Positions 56,938-64,000 of a stretch of 64,000 bases of DNA are shown here, in pieces. Both the position numbers and the translations under genes were made by a program. Under the pieces are notes generated by a model. That model did not search any database. It was not told where the DNA came from and worked only from the letters and a program-made list of their open reading frames with translations. The stretch comes from a bacterium. Its GTDB lineage: Bacteria > Cyanobacteriota > Vampirovibrionia > Gastranaerophilales > Gastranaerophilaceae. How positions within the stretch are numbered: position 1 is the first letter of the stretch; each line of letters starts with the position of its first letter. The DNA is taken from NCBI GenBank assembly GCA_017542305.1, contig JAFXXK010000006.1, positions 124,001 to 188,000 on the forward strand, written 5' to 3'.

Positions 56938-57048
56938 CTTTATTTGTATGTATAAGTTCCAGGCTCCGCTATTTGTTTATATACGTTATAAAATATTATG
57001 GGTGAAAACCCGAAAACAAAAATTTTTACTAAATTTTGCATAAGAGTA

Positions 57049-57077
57049 TTGCAAAAAAAAAATCAGCATATTATAAT
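57049..57077 (+). promoter_or_regulatory. Sigma70-like promoter of tRNA-Asp
   Basis: TTGCAA (57049-57054), exact 17-bp spacer, TATAAT (57072-57077), about 34 bases before the tRNA. Confidence 0.82.
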
Positions 57078-57111
57078 TATAACTGTCGACAGACAAATGA
57101 CAAAAAAATAT

Positions 57112-57189
57112 GGGAGCGTAGCTCAGTTTGGTTAGAGCGCATGCCTGTCACGCATGAGGTCGCGAGTTCGAGCCTCGTCGTTCCCGCCA
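57112..57189 (+). tRNA. tRNA-Asp (anticodon GUC), CCA encoded
   Basis: Acceptor GGGAGCG/CGTTCCC (one G-U), D arm GCTC/GAGC, anticodon stem CATGC/GCATG with loop CTGTCAC (GTC), T loop TTCGAGC, discriminator G and encoded CCA. The other two tRNAs in the window lack CCA. Its 3' half is overlapped on the minus strand by the recombinase frame. Confidence 0.96.
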
Positions 57190-58748
57190 TTTAAATCAAG
57201 AGCCTTTTTAAAGGCTCTTTTTTGTTGCCCTGATTGCGTTTGGATGAGTTCGAACCTATTGTTCGATTGAATGTTGAGCTTATTCATCTCTAATACGTCA
57301 TAGAACACAGGATACAGAGTTATATCTATATTTTGGGCATTCGCTATAAAGTTCGAACCTATAATTTCACAAATGGTTCTTTTTTCTGAAGGGGTAGCTT
57401 TTAAGAAAATCTTGCTTGCATTTTTACAGAACTTCAATATTAAATCAGATTGCTTGTAAAATTCATCATCAGCCTTATCTATGCATGCTAATTTTTCTCT
57501 TAATTCGGTTTTTTCGGCACTTAACTGTTTATATGTAGCGTTCCACAACTCGTCTTCACTACTATCAGCATTTTTAAGCATCCTTTTGTAACCATTAGCT
57601 ATCATGCGATCTATTTCTTTGATACGTTTATTTATACTATCTTGTGAGGTAGAACTGTATTCATACTTTAGGTCATGAATTTCTTTTAAACTACCTTTTA
57701 TTTCAGTTATTAGTTCTTGAGGTAAATTTTCCAATCCTTTAAGAATTTCCAATATAAATTTCTCAATTTTAGTTTCACTTATATAAGAAGCCTTCTTACA
57801 AGTTTTAATCTTGCCTTTTCATATGCAATGGTAGTAAATATATTCTTTTCCACTTGGTTTAACTTTTCTCTCAGCGGTGTAACTACAGCCACAAACACCA
57901 CATTTAAAAAGTCCAATATAGGGAAATTCTACATCATGTTGTCTTGTTGTATCATTAGCATTGTTTAATTTATCTTGTGCAAGTTGAAATAACTCTTTGC
58001 TAATTAAGGCTTCATGTTTACCATTTGGATATATTTTTCCTTGATATATATAATCACCCACATACATAGGATTTTTAAACATTCTTTGTATTGTAGATAA
58101 TGCGTACTTTTCACCTTTTTTATTTCTTAATCCTTCTTCATAAAGAACATTGTTGATAGCAGAAGCCGATAAATTATCATATACAAATAAATTAAATGCT
58201 CTGACTGCGTAATCTGCACGTTCAGGATCTTTAATAATTGCATGTTTATTTGTTCCATCATCACCATACATATATCCCAAAGGTGGATACAATGCATACC
58301 CTTGTGAAATACGTTCTTTTATACCTTTTGCCGATTCTTCTGAAAGATTCTCGACATAGTGTTTTGCTAATACTACTTTAATATCGTGTATTAGCGTGTC
58401 ATTTGACTTGGAATTTTTAGAAATAATGGAATTTTCTTTTACAAAATGAATTTCCAATCCTTTAATATCACCGATTGAAGCATAATCGCGTAAATTTCTA
58501 TATAGCCTATCTACCTTTTCAACAATAATACTTCTTTCTTCTTCGTGTTCTTGAAGATAAGACATCATTTTATTAAATTCTGCTCGACCTTCTTTTTTGG
58601 CAGTTTTAGCTTCAATAAACTCTTTTACAATTTCAATATTATTTTTTTGTGCATATTCATGCAGGAATTTGATTTGGGCAGGAATTGACCACCCTTCATC
58701 TTCCTGTTTTTTTGATGATACACGTGCATATAATACAGCTTTTTTCAT
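57132..58748 (-). pseudogene. Large serine recombinase, interrupted by an in-frame TGA and fused to tRNA-Asp
   Basis: One reading frame of 539 codons encodes a large serine recombinase: catalytic domain (YARVSSKKQE with Ser11, near 7-16), recombinase domain (~150-250), zinc ribbon (CGVCGC, then YYHC) and a C-terminal coiled coil (helical, ~340-500). A TGA at 57819-57821 falls between the third and fourth zinc ligands (HC-I-stop-KGKIKTC). The frame continues intact after it for 228 codons, so it is a single premature stop rather than a frameshift. The last ~18 codons are antisense to tRNA-Asp and overlap the tRNA terminator, so the 3' end was probably redefined at integration. It could be a recent pseudogene or read-through protein; other genes here use TGA as stop. 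Confidence 0.85.
57198..57223 (+). terminator. Intrinsic terminator after tRNA-Asp
   Basis: AAGAGCCTTT pairs with AAAGGCTCTT with a 2-nt centre, followed by TTTT, 9 bases after the tRNA CCA. It lies inside the recombinase frame on the opposite strand. Confidence 0.9.
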
Positions 58749-58844
58749 ATTGATATATTAGCATAAAGTTATAAAATAGCGTCAACTGAAGATTCTAATC
58801 TATAATAACGGATACATATTTATATAGAATTAAAACATTCAATC

Positions 58845-58948
58845 TGTCCCCGCTCACGCGGATTTTAAGAGGGGTTTTAGGTGGTTGAAGTATTGAATTT
58901 TATGTCTGGAACCATTTTCGTTCAACGTCCCTCGCGTGGGTAGGGACA
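58845..58948. repeat. Interrupted inverted repeat upstream of the recombinase gene
   Basis: TGTCCC-CGCT-CACGCG (58845-58860) and CGCGTG-GGTA-GGGACA (58933-58948) are inverted copies with a mismatched centre, 72 bp apart; inside lies a second GTTGAA/TTCAAC pair. The 58749-58993 gap between divergent recombinase and MIF genes holds no coding frame. It could be an operator, an RNA structure or an att-like site. Confidence 0.6.
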
Positions 58949-58993
58949 AATATTTTATGCTAAAATACAGATGTAAAATAAGGAGAGAAAATT

Positions 58994-59338
58994 ATGCCAT
59001 ATATTCAAGCAAGATTAACTATCAAATTAGATGAAGCACAAAAAGATAATTTACAGAAAAAACTGACAGATGCAACTTCATCTGCTTTATCAAAACCAAA
59101 AGCCTACATAATGACTGAAATTGAAGACGGGAAATCTATTTATATGGCAGAAAATAAGTTAGATAAAGGTGCATATATATCAATAAAAATGCTTGGTTCT
59201 ACAAGTAAACCCGCTTGCCAAACATTAACTCAAAGTATTTGCAGTATTTTGGCTAACGATTACGGTATTGATGGTTCAAATGTATATGTAACTTACCACC
59301 CTGTTGATTTATGGGGTTGGAACGGTTCAATGTTTTAG
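58994..59338 (+). CDS. MIF-like tautomerase (macrophage migration inhibitory factor family)
   Basis: The 114-residue protein has the MIF hallmark Pro2 after the initiator Met (MPYIQ), the conserved Lys in SKPKAYI near 33, and a C-terminal VYVTYHPVDLWGWNGSMF that matches the MIF tail (WN.S.F). Size is exactly that of MIF. Members form trimers with phenylpyruvate/dopachrome tautomerase activity using Pro1. The CxxC oxidoreductase motif of human MIF is absent. It lies divergent to the recombinase, with AAGGAGAG before its ATG. Bacterial and cyanobacterial MIF homologues are known; effects on host cells are inference. Confidence 0.92.
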   Translation: MPYIQARLTIKLDEAQKDNLQKKLTDATSSALSKPKAYIMTEIEDGKSIYMAENKLDKGAYISIKMLGSTSKPACQTLTQSICSILANDYGIDGSNVYVTYHPVDLWGWNGSMF

Positions 59339-59531
59339 ATACACTGGTGAAGTTTCACTTCTCTATAATGAAAATTTCCCTTTAACCAAAGCAGGGCGAA
59401 AATTCGTCTATATGTGAATTTTAACAGATTTTGGCAGAAAAGGTAAATAGTCAGATTTTACAGTAATAATGTGTGTTTGAGCCTGTTTTTATATATGTTT
59501 ATATAATATTTCCCTATATAAGTTAGAAAGT

Positions 59532-60338
59532 TTATTCTTCAAAAATGCCGTCAAAATCTTCAATATACGGTGCTGCATACATGTTTTCTAGAATCATTCG
59601 GTAAGTTAAAAGCTCTTGTCTGTCAAATTCCATCATTGCTTTCGGATAAATAGAACCGATTATTGTTCCATAATAATTTGCCCCGTACTCATCCTTATCA
59701 TAAAGGTGAGGAAACAGAATATTTACCATTTCTTCCTTACGTTTGTCGTAGCCGTCTATGTAGCCAACAATTACATTGTGGACTTTTTTATCATTAAAAT
59801 CTAAGCTTTTAATTTTATCCACAACCTTTTTATAATACTCGTGGTAATGTTCGTATCTTTTAGCACTTGCCTCATCCATTTCAACTTGTGAATAAGCATC
59901 CTTAAATAGTGCCTTGTCATAAGGTTTAAGACTTTTTATGTTCAAATTCTGCATCTGATAGGATTTTATATAGACAGTATTATTAAACCAATCATTATGA
60001 GCAGTAGAAATTCCTGCAACAAAGATACAAATACCAGCCAAAATACTTCCAGCAGTGATTAAAGATATTTTTGCCAATTTATTTAGTACGGGCAAAATAA
60101 CCTTATGCTCGGGTTCGGGTGGTAAAAGATGTTCAGGATCATAACAGCTTTGCCACTTTAGAATAGAAAAGCCAAAAATTTTGTGTGTGCAAATAGTTCG
60201 TCCTGCAAGAACTTCCTGTTCTTCGTTATCATCTTTAAATTCGTGGTCATAAATTTCTATGTTATCACGTATCCGTTCGTGAATTTTTATGCCGAGAATT
60301 TTTAAATCATCAATTTGGCTTGTTTTGTGTTCGTACAT
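59532..60338 (-). CDS. Membrane protein of accessory operon, unknown
   Basis: The 268-residue protein has one membrane helix (~89-111) between a ~85-residue cytoplasmic part with two Cys near 50-65 and a ~155-residue helical, acidic C-terminal part. No family recognised. It starts 6 bases after the 42-aa gene stop with an AAGGAAAG site, so it is the last gene of the operon that starts with the helicase-nuclease. The 59339-59531 gap holds no gene. Confidence 0.7.
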   Translation of the reverse strand: MYEHKTSQIDDLKILGIKIHERIRDNIEIYDHEFKDDNEEQEVLAGRTICTHKIFGFSILKWQSCYDPEHLLPPEPEHKVILPVLNKLAKISLITAGSILAGICIFVAGISTAHNDWFNNTVYIKSYQMQNLNIKSLKPYDKALFKDAYSQVEMDEASAKRYEHYHEYYKKVVDKIKSLDFNDKKVHNVIVGYIDGYDKRKEEMVNILFPHLYDKDEYGANYYGTIIGSIYPKAMMEFDRQELLTYRMILENMYAAPYIEDFDGIFEE

Positions 60339-60344
60339 CTTTCC

Positions 60345-60473
60345 TTACCTTTTAAACAATTTTACCACACGTTCAAGGAAATTTTTAAACCAATTTTTAC
60401 GACTGTATTCTTTTCTTAATCGTCTGATTTTTCTCTCGTGCCTTGCTTTTTCTACATAGTTATAAATAATCAT
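60345..60473 (-). CDS. Small 42-aa basic peptide, coupled to the FtsZ-like gene
   Basis: The peptide begins MIIYNYVEKARHERK and is rich in Arg and Lys with an amphipathic C-terminal helix (LERVVKLFKR). Its ATG overlaps the stop of the FtsZ-like gene (ATGA), with AAAGGAGA 7 bases upstream; this coupling and spacing argue it is a real gene. It is 6 bases from the next gene. It could bind nucleic acid, membrane or the FtsZ-like partner; unknown. Confidence 0.72.
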   Translation of the reverse strand: MIIYNYVEKARHERKIRRLRKEYSRKNWFKNFLERVVKLFKR

Positions 60474-60970
60474 AAAAATTTCTCCTTTAACTTATCGTAA
60501 ATTATTTCATCTATAATTCTAAAGGCATCAGGCAAAGATATTTGTTGTTCTAACTTATCTAACAGGCTATTATTATTGAAAACAGTGGTATCAAAAACCA
60601 AATCTTCTATAATTCTGAAAGCCGAACGTGCAGCAGATAATCTTTTTTTCCCTTCAAAAGTAAACGGAGTTGTTGCAATAACAGATATATCTTTATTTTG
60701 GTTTATAAGGTACCTTATAATGTATTGCCCCATATCACAGCCAAAGTTTCCACCCAAAGGCAAAATAACGACTATATCATTTTCTCCGTCTAATACCCTG
60801 CCAATAGATGCAAAATCTTTAAAAAGCAAAGTTCTTGTATAAGAATTTTTTAGATTTTCTTCATCATTATCAATACACAAAAATTTTAAATCAGGTTCAT
60901 TTCTACGGATGTGATTGAGAATTTTTTTGCTTGCACCACCTATTCCTACTATTGTTGGTTTATTTGACAT
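60470..60970 (-). CDS. Truncated FtsZ/tubulin-like protein (N-terminal GTPase-type domain only)
   Basis: The 166-residue protein shows FtsZ-like motifs: VGIGGASKKILNHI (positions 8-21, like the T1 loop GVGGGG), CIDNDEENL (like T2 AANTD), LGGNFGCDMG (72-81, in place of tubulin GGGTGTG), then VIATTPFTFEGKKR (97-110), an almost exact match to FtsZ. The T3 loop is missing, and the FtsZ C-terminal domain with T7 hydrolysis loop is absent. So it may bind nucleotide poorly or not at all and act as an FtsZ poison or a nucleotide sensor (inference). A strong AAGGAGG site precedes ATG; it lies 55 bases after dgt. Confidence 0.82.
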   Translation of the reverse strand: MSNKPTIVGIGGASKKILNHIRRNEPDLKFLCIDNDEENLKNSYTRTLLFKDFASIGRVLDGENDIVVILPLGGNFGCDMGQYIIRYLINQNKDISVIATTPFTFEGKKRLSAARSAFRIIEDLVFDTTVFNNNSLLDKLEQQISLPDAFRIIDEIIYDKLKEKFL

Positions 60971-61025
60971 ATCTAACCTCCTTGTACTTTTATTTTAAAG
61001 GTTTAATATGTCAATTCAGGTCATA

Positions 61026-62252
61026 TTAAAAACTAATTAATTCATTATAAACATCTATAGCAAAATTATCACTCATTCCTGAAATAAAGTCTATGATTGC
61101 ATTTTTGTAATCTGTTTCTTCAGAAATATTATAAATCTTCTTGTTTGCTAATTTCTTTTCGGTTTTCAAAGCTAAATTATAGTCAGAATATTTAATCAGC
61201 CATTCTTCAAACTCTTTGAGCAGTTTTGGATAAAGTTGTTTTTCCTTAGTAATATTACCTTTAATATCAGGATAATATTCTGAAAGTTTTTCAAAAATCG
61301 TTTCAAGAACAAGAGTTGCATATTTTTTAAACCTTAATATACGAGGGTGATAGTATATATTCTTGTAATTGAATTTCTTTATTAAATTCATTACATTATA
61401 GCAATCATCAGAAAAGCACAATCCTGTTTCAGTTGAAGAATTTTGGCATAAATCCATAATAAATTTATGAATAAGAACGGTTGTATTTATTTCGGATAAT
61501 TTTATATCAGGGTATGTGGTACAAACAATATCCAATAATTCTTTAAGATTTTTGTCGGTTAAAATTCCATAAGTGCAGGCATCTTCAATATCTCTGCCTA
61601 TATAACCGATTTTATCAGAAATTTTTACAACACATCCTTCGTAAGTATATGCACCAAGTTTCCCACCTTTTTGGATTGTATATAAATCGACAGCTTCATT
61701 ACGAGGCTTTATAAATCTTTCATCAATTTCTCCGCAATGGCAGACAATACCATCTCTAACTGCATAAGTCAGGTTCAAATTTTGTTGAACACCGTCATAG
61801 TCAGGCAATGTTTCAATTTTATCAATAAACCTAAGACTGTTATTTTCGTGCCAAAATTCGTGCAAATTATTTTGTTCTGCAATATTTTGCAAAACAGTTT
61901 CCCCGTGATGGCCGAATGGTGCGTGCCCGATATCGTGTCCAATAGCAATAGCTCTAACTAAATCCAAATTAAGATTTAGCAATTTTGCAATAGTTTCGGC
62001 AACAGAGGCAACGTGAGTAACGTGTTCAATTCTTGTGCAAACGTGGTCATTATGCGGAGCAAAGAATACCTGAGTTTTATTTTTAAGCCGTCTGTATCCT
62101 TGTGAATGCATAATGCGTTGCATATCTCGTTCAAACGGGCTTCTCGGATCATACGGTTTAGAATAAATCGGTTCAATACGAGAGATTGCCTGTTCCCATT
62201 TGGGGTTATCATTATCCATTTTTACTTTTGAAAAATCAGGAAATATTGTCAT
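61026..62252 (-). CDS. dgt: dGTP triphosphohydrolase, HD-domain
   Basis: The 408-residue protein has the HD signature RIEHVTHV, then IAIGHDIGHAPFGHHGE near 104-121, and other dGTPase features (ISDKIGYIGRDIED near 213). It hydrolyses dGTP (or other dNTPs) to the nucleoside and triphosphate. Besides housekeeping, dGTPases are known phage-defence enzymes that deplete dNTP. It starts 10 bases after the helicase-nuclease, with AAAGGAG; this close coupling, and the accessory neighbours, make a defence or DNA-repair role possible. Confidence 0.9.
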   Translation of the reverse strand: MTIFPDFSKVKMDNDNPKWEQAISRIEPIYSKPYDPRSPFERDMQRIMHSQGYRRLKNKTQVFFAPHNDHVCTRIEHVTHVASVAETIAKLLNLNLDLVRAIAIGHDIGHAPFGHHGETVLQNIAEQNNLHEFWHENNSLRFIDKIETLPDYDGVQQNLNLTYAVRDGIVCHCGEIDERFIKPRNEAVDLYTIQKGGKLGAYTYEGCVVKISDKIGYIGRDIEDACTYGILTDKNLKELLDIVCTTYPDIKLSEINTTVLIHKFIMDLCQNSSTETGLCFSDDCYNVMNLIKKFNYKNIYYHPRILRFKKYATLVLETIFEKLSEYYPDIKGNITKEKQLYPKLLKEFEEWLIKYSDYNLALKTEKKLANKKIYNISEETDYKNAIIDFISGMSDNFAIDVYNELISF

Positions 62253-62262
62253 ATTTGCTCCT

Positions 62263-64000
62263 TTATATTCTGTTCATATCACAAAAGTCTTTATACGCAC
62301 AATATTCACAGGCTTTTGCATTATAACTTGGTTCAAATTCATAAGATTTTATTCCTTTAACTGCATTTTTGAATTTCTCAACTGCATTAAGAATTTCTTC
62401 ATCAGTATATTTTATACCTTCATTTTTGGATAAAAAATCCTCGGGATAAATAAATTTTGTAACAGAAACTTTTTTTCCTGTAAGTTGCTCATAAAAATAC
62501 TTGTACCAAGCCATTTGGTTATAATAATCTTCATGTTTTCCTTCAGGTTTTATGGTGCTATTTTTGTTATTTCCTGTTTTATAATCATAAATTGCAAAAG
62601 TTTCGTCTTCACACTTATCTACTCTGTCTATTATTCCATAGAATTTTGTACCATCCTCAAGCACGCAATTTATTTTTTCTTCTTGTGCGATTAATTGATT
62701 TGGGGTTGTATTTATAATTTGGCAATAATAATTATCAAGAGCATTTTCACCCCTAACTTCAAAATTCTTACGCTGTTCATAAGATTCCATCGGTAATTTA
62801 TCCAATTCGTCTTTAAACCATTTTATAACTTGAGATTTACTAGGATAAGTTTTATTATTCATTATAAATTCCATAGATTTTTCACAAGCTTTATGAATTG
62901 CACTACCATAACTTAGGAAATTCGGGTTTCCGTCTTTGGTTTTAAGCCCTAAAATATCATCATAAAGATATTGTCTCGGACAAGCAAGATACTTATTAAT
63001 TGCAGTTGCTGAAAAAGCTCTATCAGCAAGCCGTGATTTAATAAGTTCTTCAAAATCTTTTCTATAATCATAATCTTTTTTTAGTAAAAGTTGATTTACT
63101 TGTTGCCAATAAGAATGTTCATCATATTCAAAAGGTTCAGATTCATGTTCAAATATATCTTGAATATTTACAATAAACTTGGTTAATTTTCTTGGCTTCT
63201 TATTAATAGTTTCAGGATAAGACATTCTCAGTGTATGTTTTGCTCTTGTCATCGCTACATACATAAGTTTTGTTAAATCAGAAGGTTTAACTTCATTATC
63301 CCACTCATCTTTTGTTTTATATTCGGAAATATCTAATGGAATATCGGGTTTGTTAGCTTTTCCACTTTCCCACTTATAAGTTTCAAGAGTCGGCATATAA
63401 ACGTATTCAAATTCACGTCCCTTTGATCCGTGATAGGTACAAAGCTGAACCGCATTAAGAGTTACAGGGGCTTTGTCCGTACAAATTCTTTCTTCATCTT
63501 CCATAAGAGATTTTAGATAGTTATAAAATTCTTCAAGAAAACTTGTTCTGTATATTTCGGAAAAACCTTCAGCTTCATCAAGAAATTTCTTAATCCCAGC
63601 AATACTTTCAGTTCTGTTAATTTCCGTATTCAAATAATAATTAAAAATACCTGTTTTTGAGCCGATTTCAAGAATAGTATTTTTAATATTTTCCTTTGAC
63701 ATGTATTCTCTTAAATAATCGTAAGTTTTTAAGAAATTATCAAATTTTTCAGATTCCACAAACCTGTTTCTATCAATGGAGCGTAAAACTTCAACAAAAG
63801 TTTTACCTTTTGAAACTTCATCATACAAAACCTGATAATCTTTCGGGTGAATATCAAAAGGTTTTGACACTAATAGTTCAAATATTCTATATGAGTGCAT
63901 TTCTGGATTAATCAAAAATTGTATGTAAAAATAAAGAACATTAACGGCAGGAATTGTAAAAATATCTTTTCCTTCTTTAAGTTCATATGGAATATTCCTT
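62263..64000 (-). CDS. UvrD/Rep-type helicase fused to PD-(D/E)XK nuclease (5' end outside window)
   Basis: The frame is open to the window edge, so only the C-terminal ~578 residues are visible; an internal TTG at 63915 is not the real start. The helicase part shows LCTYHGSKGREFEYVY (motif V-like) and LMYVAMTRAKHTL (motif VI). After a linker comes a RecB/Cas4-type nuclease: ATAINKYLACPRQY, YGSAIHKACE, IIDRVDKCE, AIYDYKTGN (catalytic D and K), and the final CEYCAYKDFC, whose cysteines with the first CPRQ Cys form an iron-sulfur site as in AddB and Cas4. It starts the minus-strand run with dgt. Confidence 0.9.
   Translation of the reverse strand, partial: RNIPYELKEGKDIFTIPAVNVLYFYIQFLINPEMHSYRIFELLVSKPFDIHPKDYQVLYDEVSKGKTFVEVLRSIDRNRFVESEKFDNFLKTYDYLREYMSKENIKNTILEIGSKTGIFNYYLNTEINRTESIAGIKKFLDEAEGFSEIYRTSFLEEFYNYLKSLMEDEERICTDKAPVTLNAVQLCTYHGSKGREFEYVYMPTLETYKWESGKANKPDIPLDISEYKTKDEWDNEVKPSDLTKLMYVAMTRAKHTLRMSYPETINKKPRKLTKFIVNIQDIFEHESEPFEYDEHSYWQQVNQLLLKKDYDYRKDFEELIKSRLADRAFSATAINKYLACPRQYLYDDILGLKTKDGNPNFLSYGSAIHKACEKSMEFIMNNKTYPSKSQVIKWFKDELDKLPMESYEQRKNFEVRGENALDNYYCQIINTTPNQLIAQEEKINCVLEDGTKFYGIIDRVDKCEDETFAIYDYKTGNNKNSTIKPEGKHEDYYNQMAWYKYFYEQLTGKKVSVTKFIYPEDFLSKNEGIKYTDEEILNAVEKFKNAVKGIKSYEFEPSYNAKACEYCAYKDFCDMNRI

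Noticed and set aside
57819-57821. TGA read as Trp or Gly, a recoded genetic code
   Set aside because: Many genes in the window end at TGA with normal lengths (trkA, ftsZ-like), so only one internal TGA points to a mutation or read-through.

Overview
The window looks like a chromosome segment of an AT-rich, Gram-negative-type bacterium. The best guess is a gut Gastranaerophilales / Melainabacteria-type relative of Cyanobacteria. The clues are the mix of a meso-DAP murein pathway, a GH57 glucan branching enzyme, a pseudopilin with a long pre-pilin leader, FliE/FliF/FliH/FlhA, and several long proteins with Thr/Ser/Asp-rich linkers. This placement is inference from gene style; no rRNA is present to confirm it.

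Layout. 1-3 kb: end of trkA and trkH (K+ uptake), then two small envelope genes. 3.1-9.7 kb: tRNA-Thr(CGU) and tRNA-Lys(CUU), each followed by repeat units that re-create the last 16 nt of that tRNA, flank two tandem calpain-like cysteine protease genes. 9.7-28.6 kb: mnmA, a large HExxH protein, a TPR protein, a pseudopilin and a VWA / FHA-like / TonB-like membrane cluster, plsY, dCMP deaminase, an AICAR-transformylase-like protein, pgeF, hisS and a 1073-aa unknown. 28.7-33 kb: fba, a glycosyltransferase, map and adk. 33.3-39.7 kb: fliE-fliF-(unrecognised gene in the fliG position)-fliH-flhA, then yidD. 39.9-56.9 kb: mostly housekeeping genes: a matrixin-like protease, ilvD, ubiE/menG, DUF4127, an MntP-like pump, murF, a short nagA, murE, ftsI, an amidase, recJ and GH57. 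57.1-64 kb: tRNA-Asp(GUC) with a large serine recombinase gene fused to its 3' side and broken by an in-frame TGA, a MIF-like gene, then a minus-strand run of UvrD-type helicase-nuclease, dGTPase, a 166-aa FtsZ-like protein, a 42-aa basic peptide and a membrane protein.

How they fit together. Cell wall building (murE, murF, ftsI, amidase), division and export share the middle. The twin calpain-like proteins carry identical 9-nt arms forming a hairpin that would hide their start codons, and may be exported effectors. The most unusual signals are the tRNA-tail repeat family shared by two unrelated tRNA loci, the calpain pair with its start-codon hairpins, and the accessory operon containing a shortened FtsZ-like protein beside a tRNA-linked recombinase.
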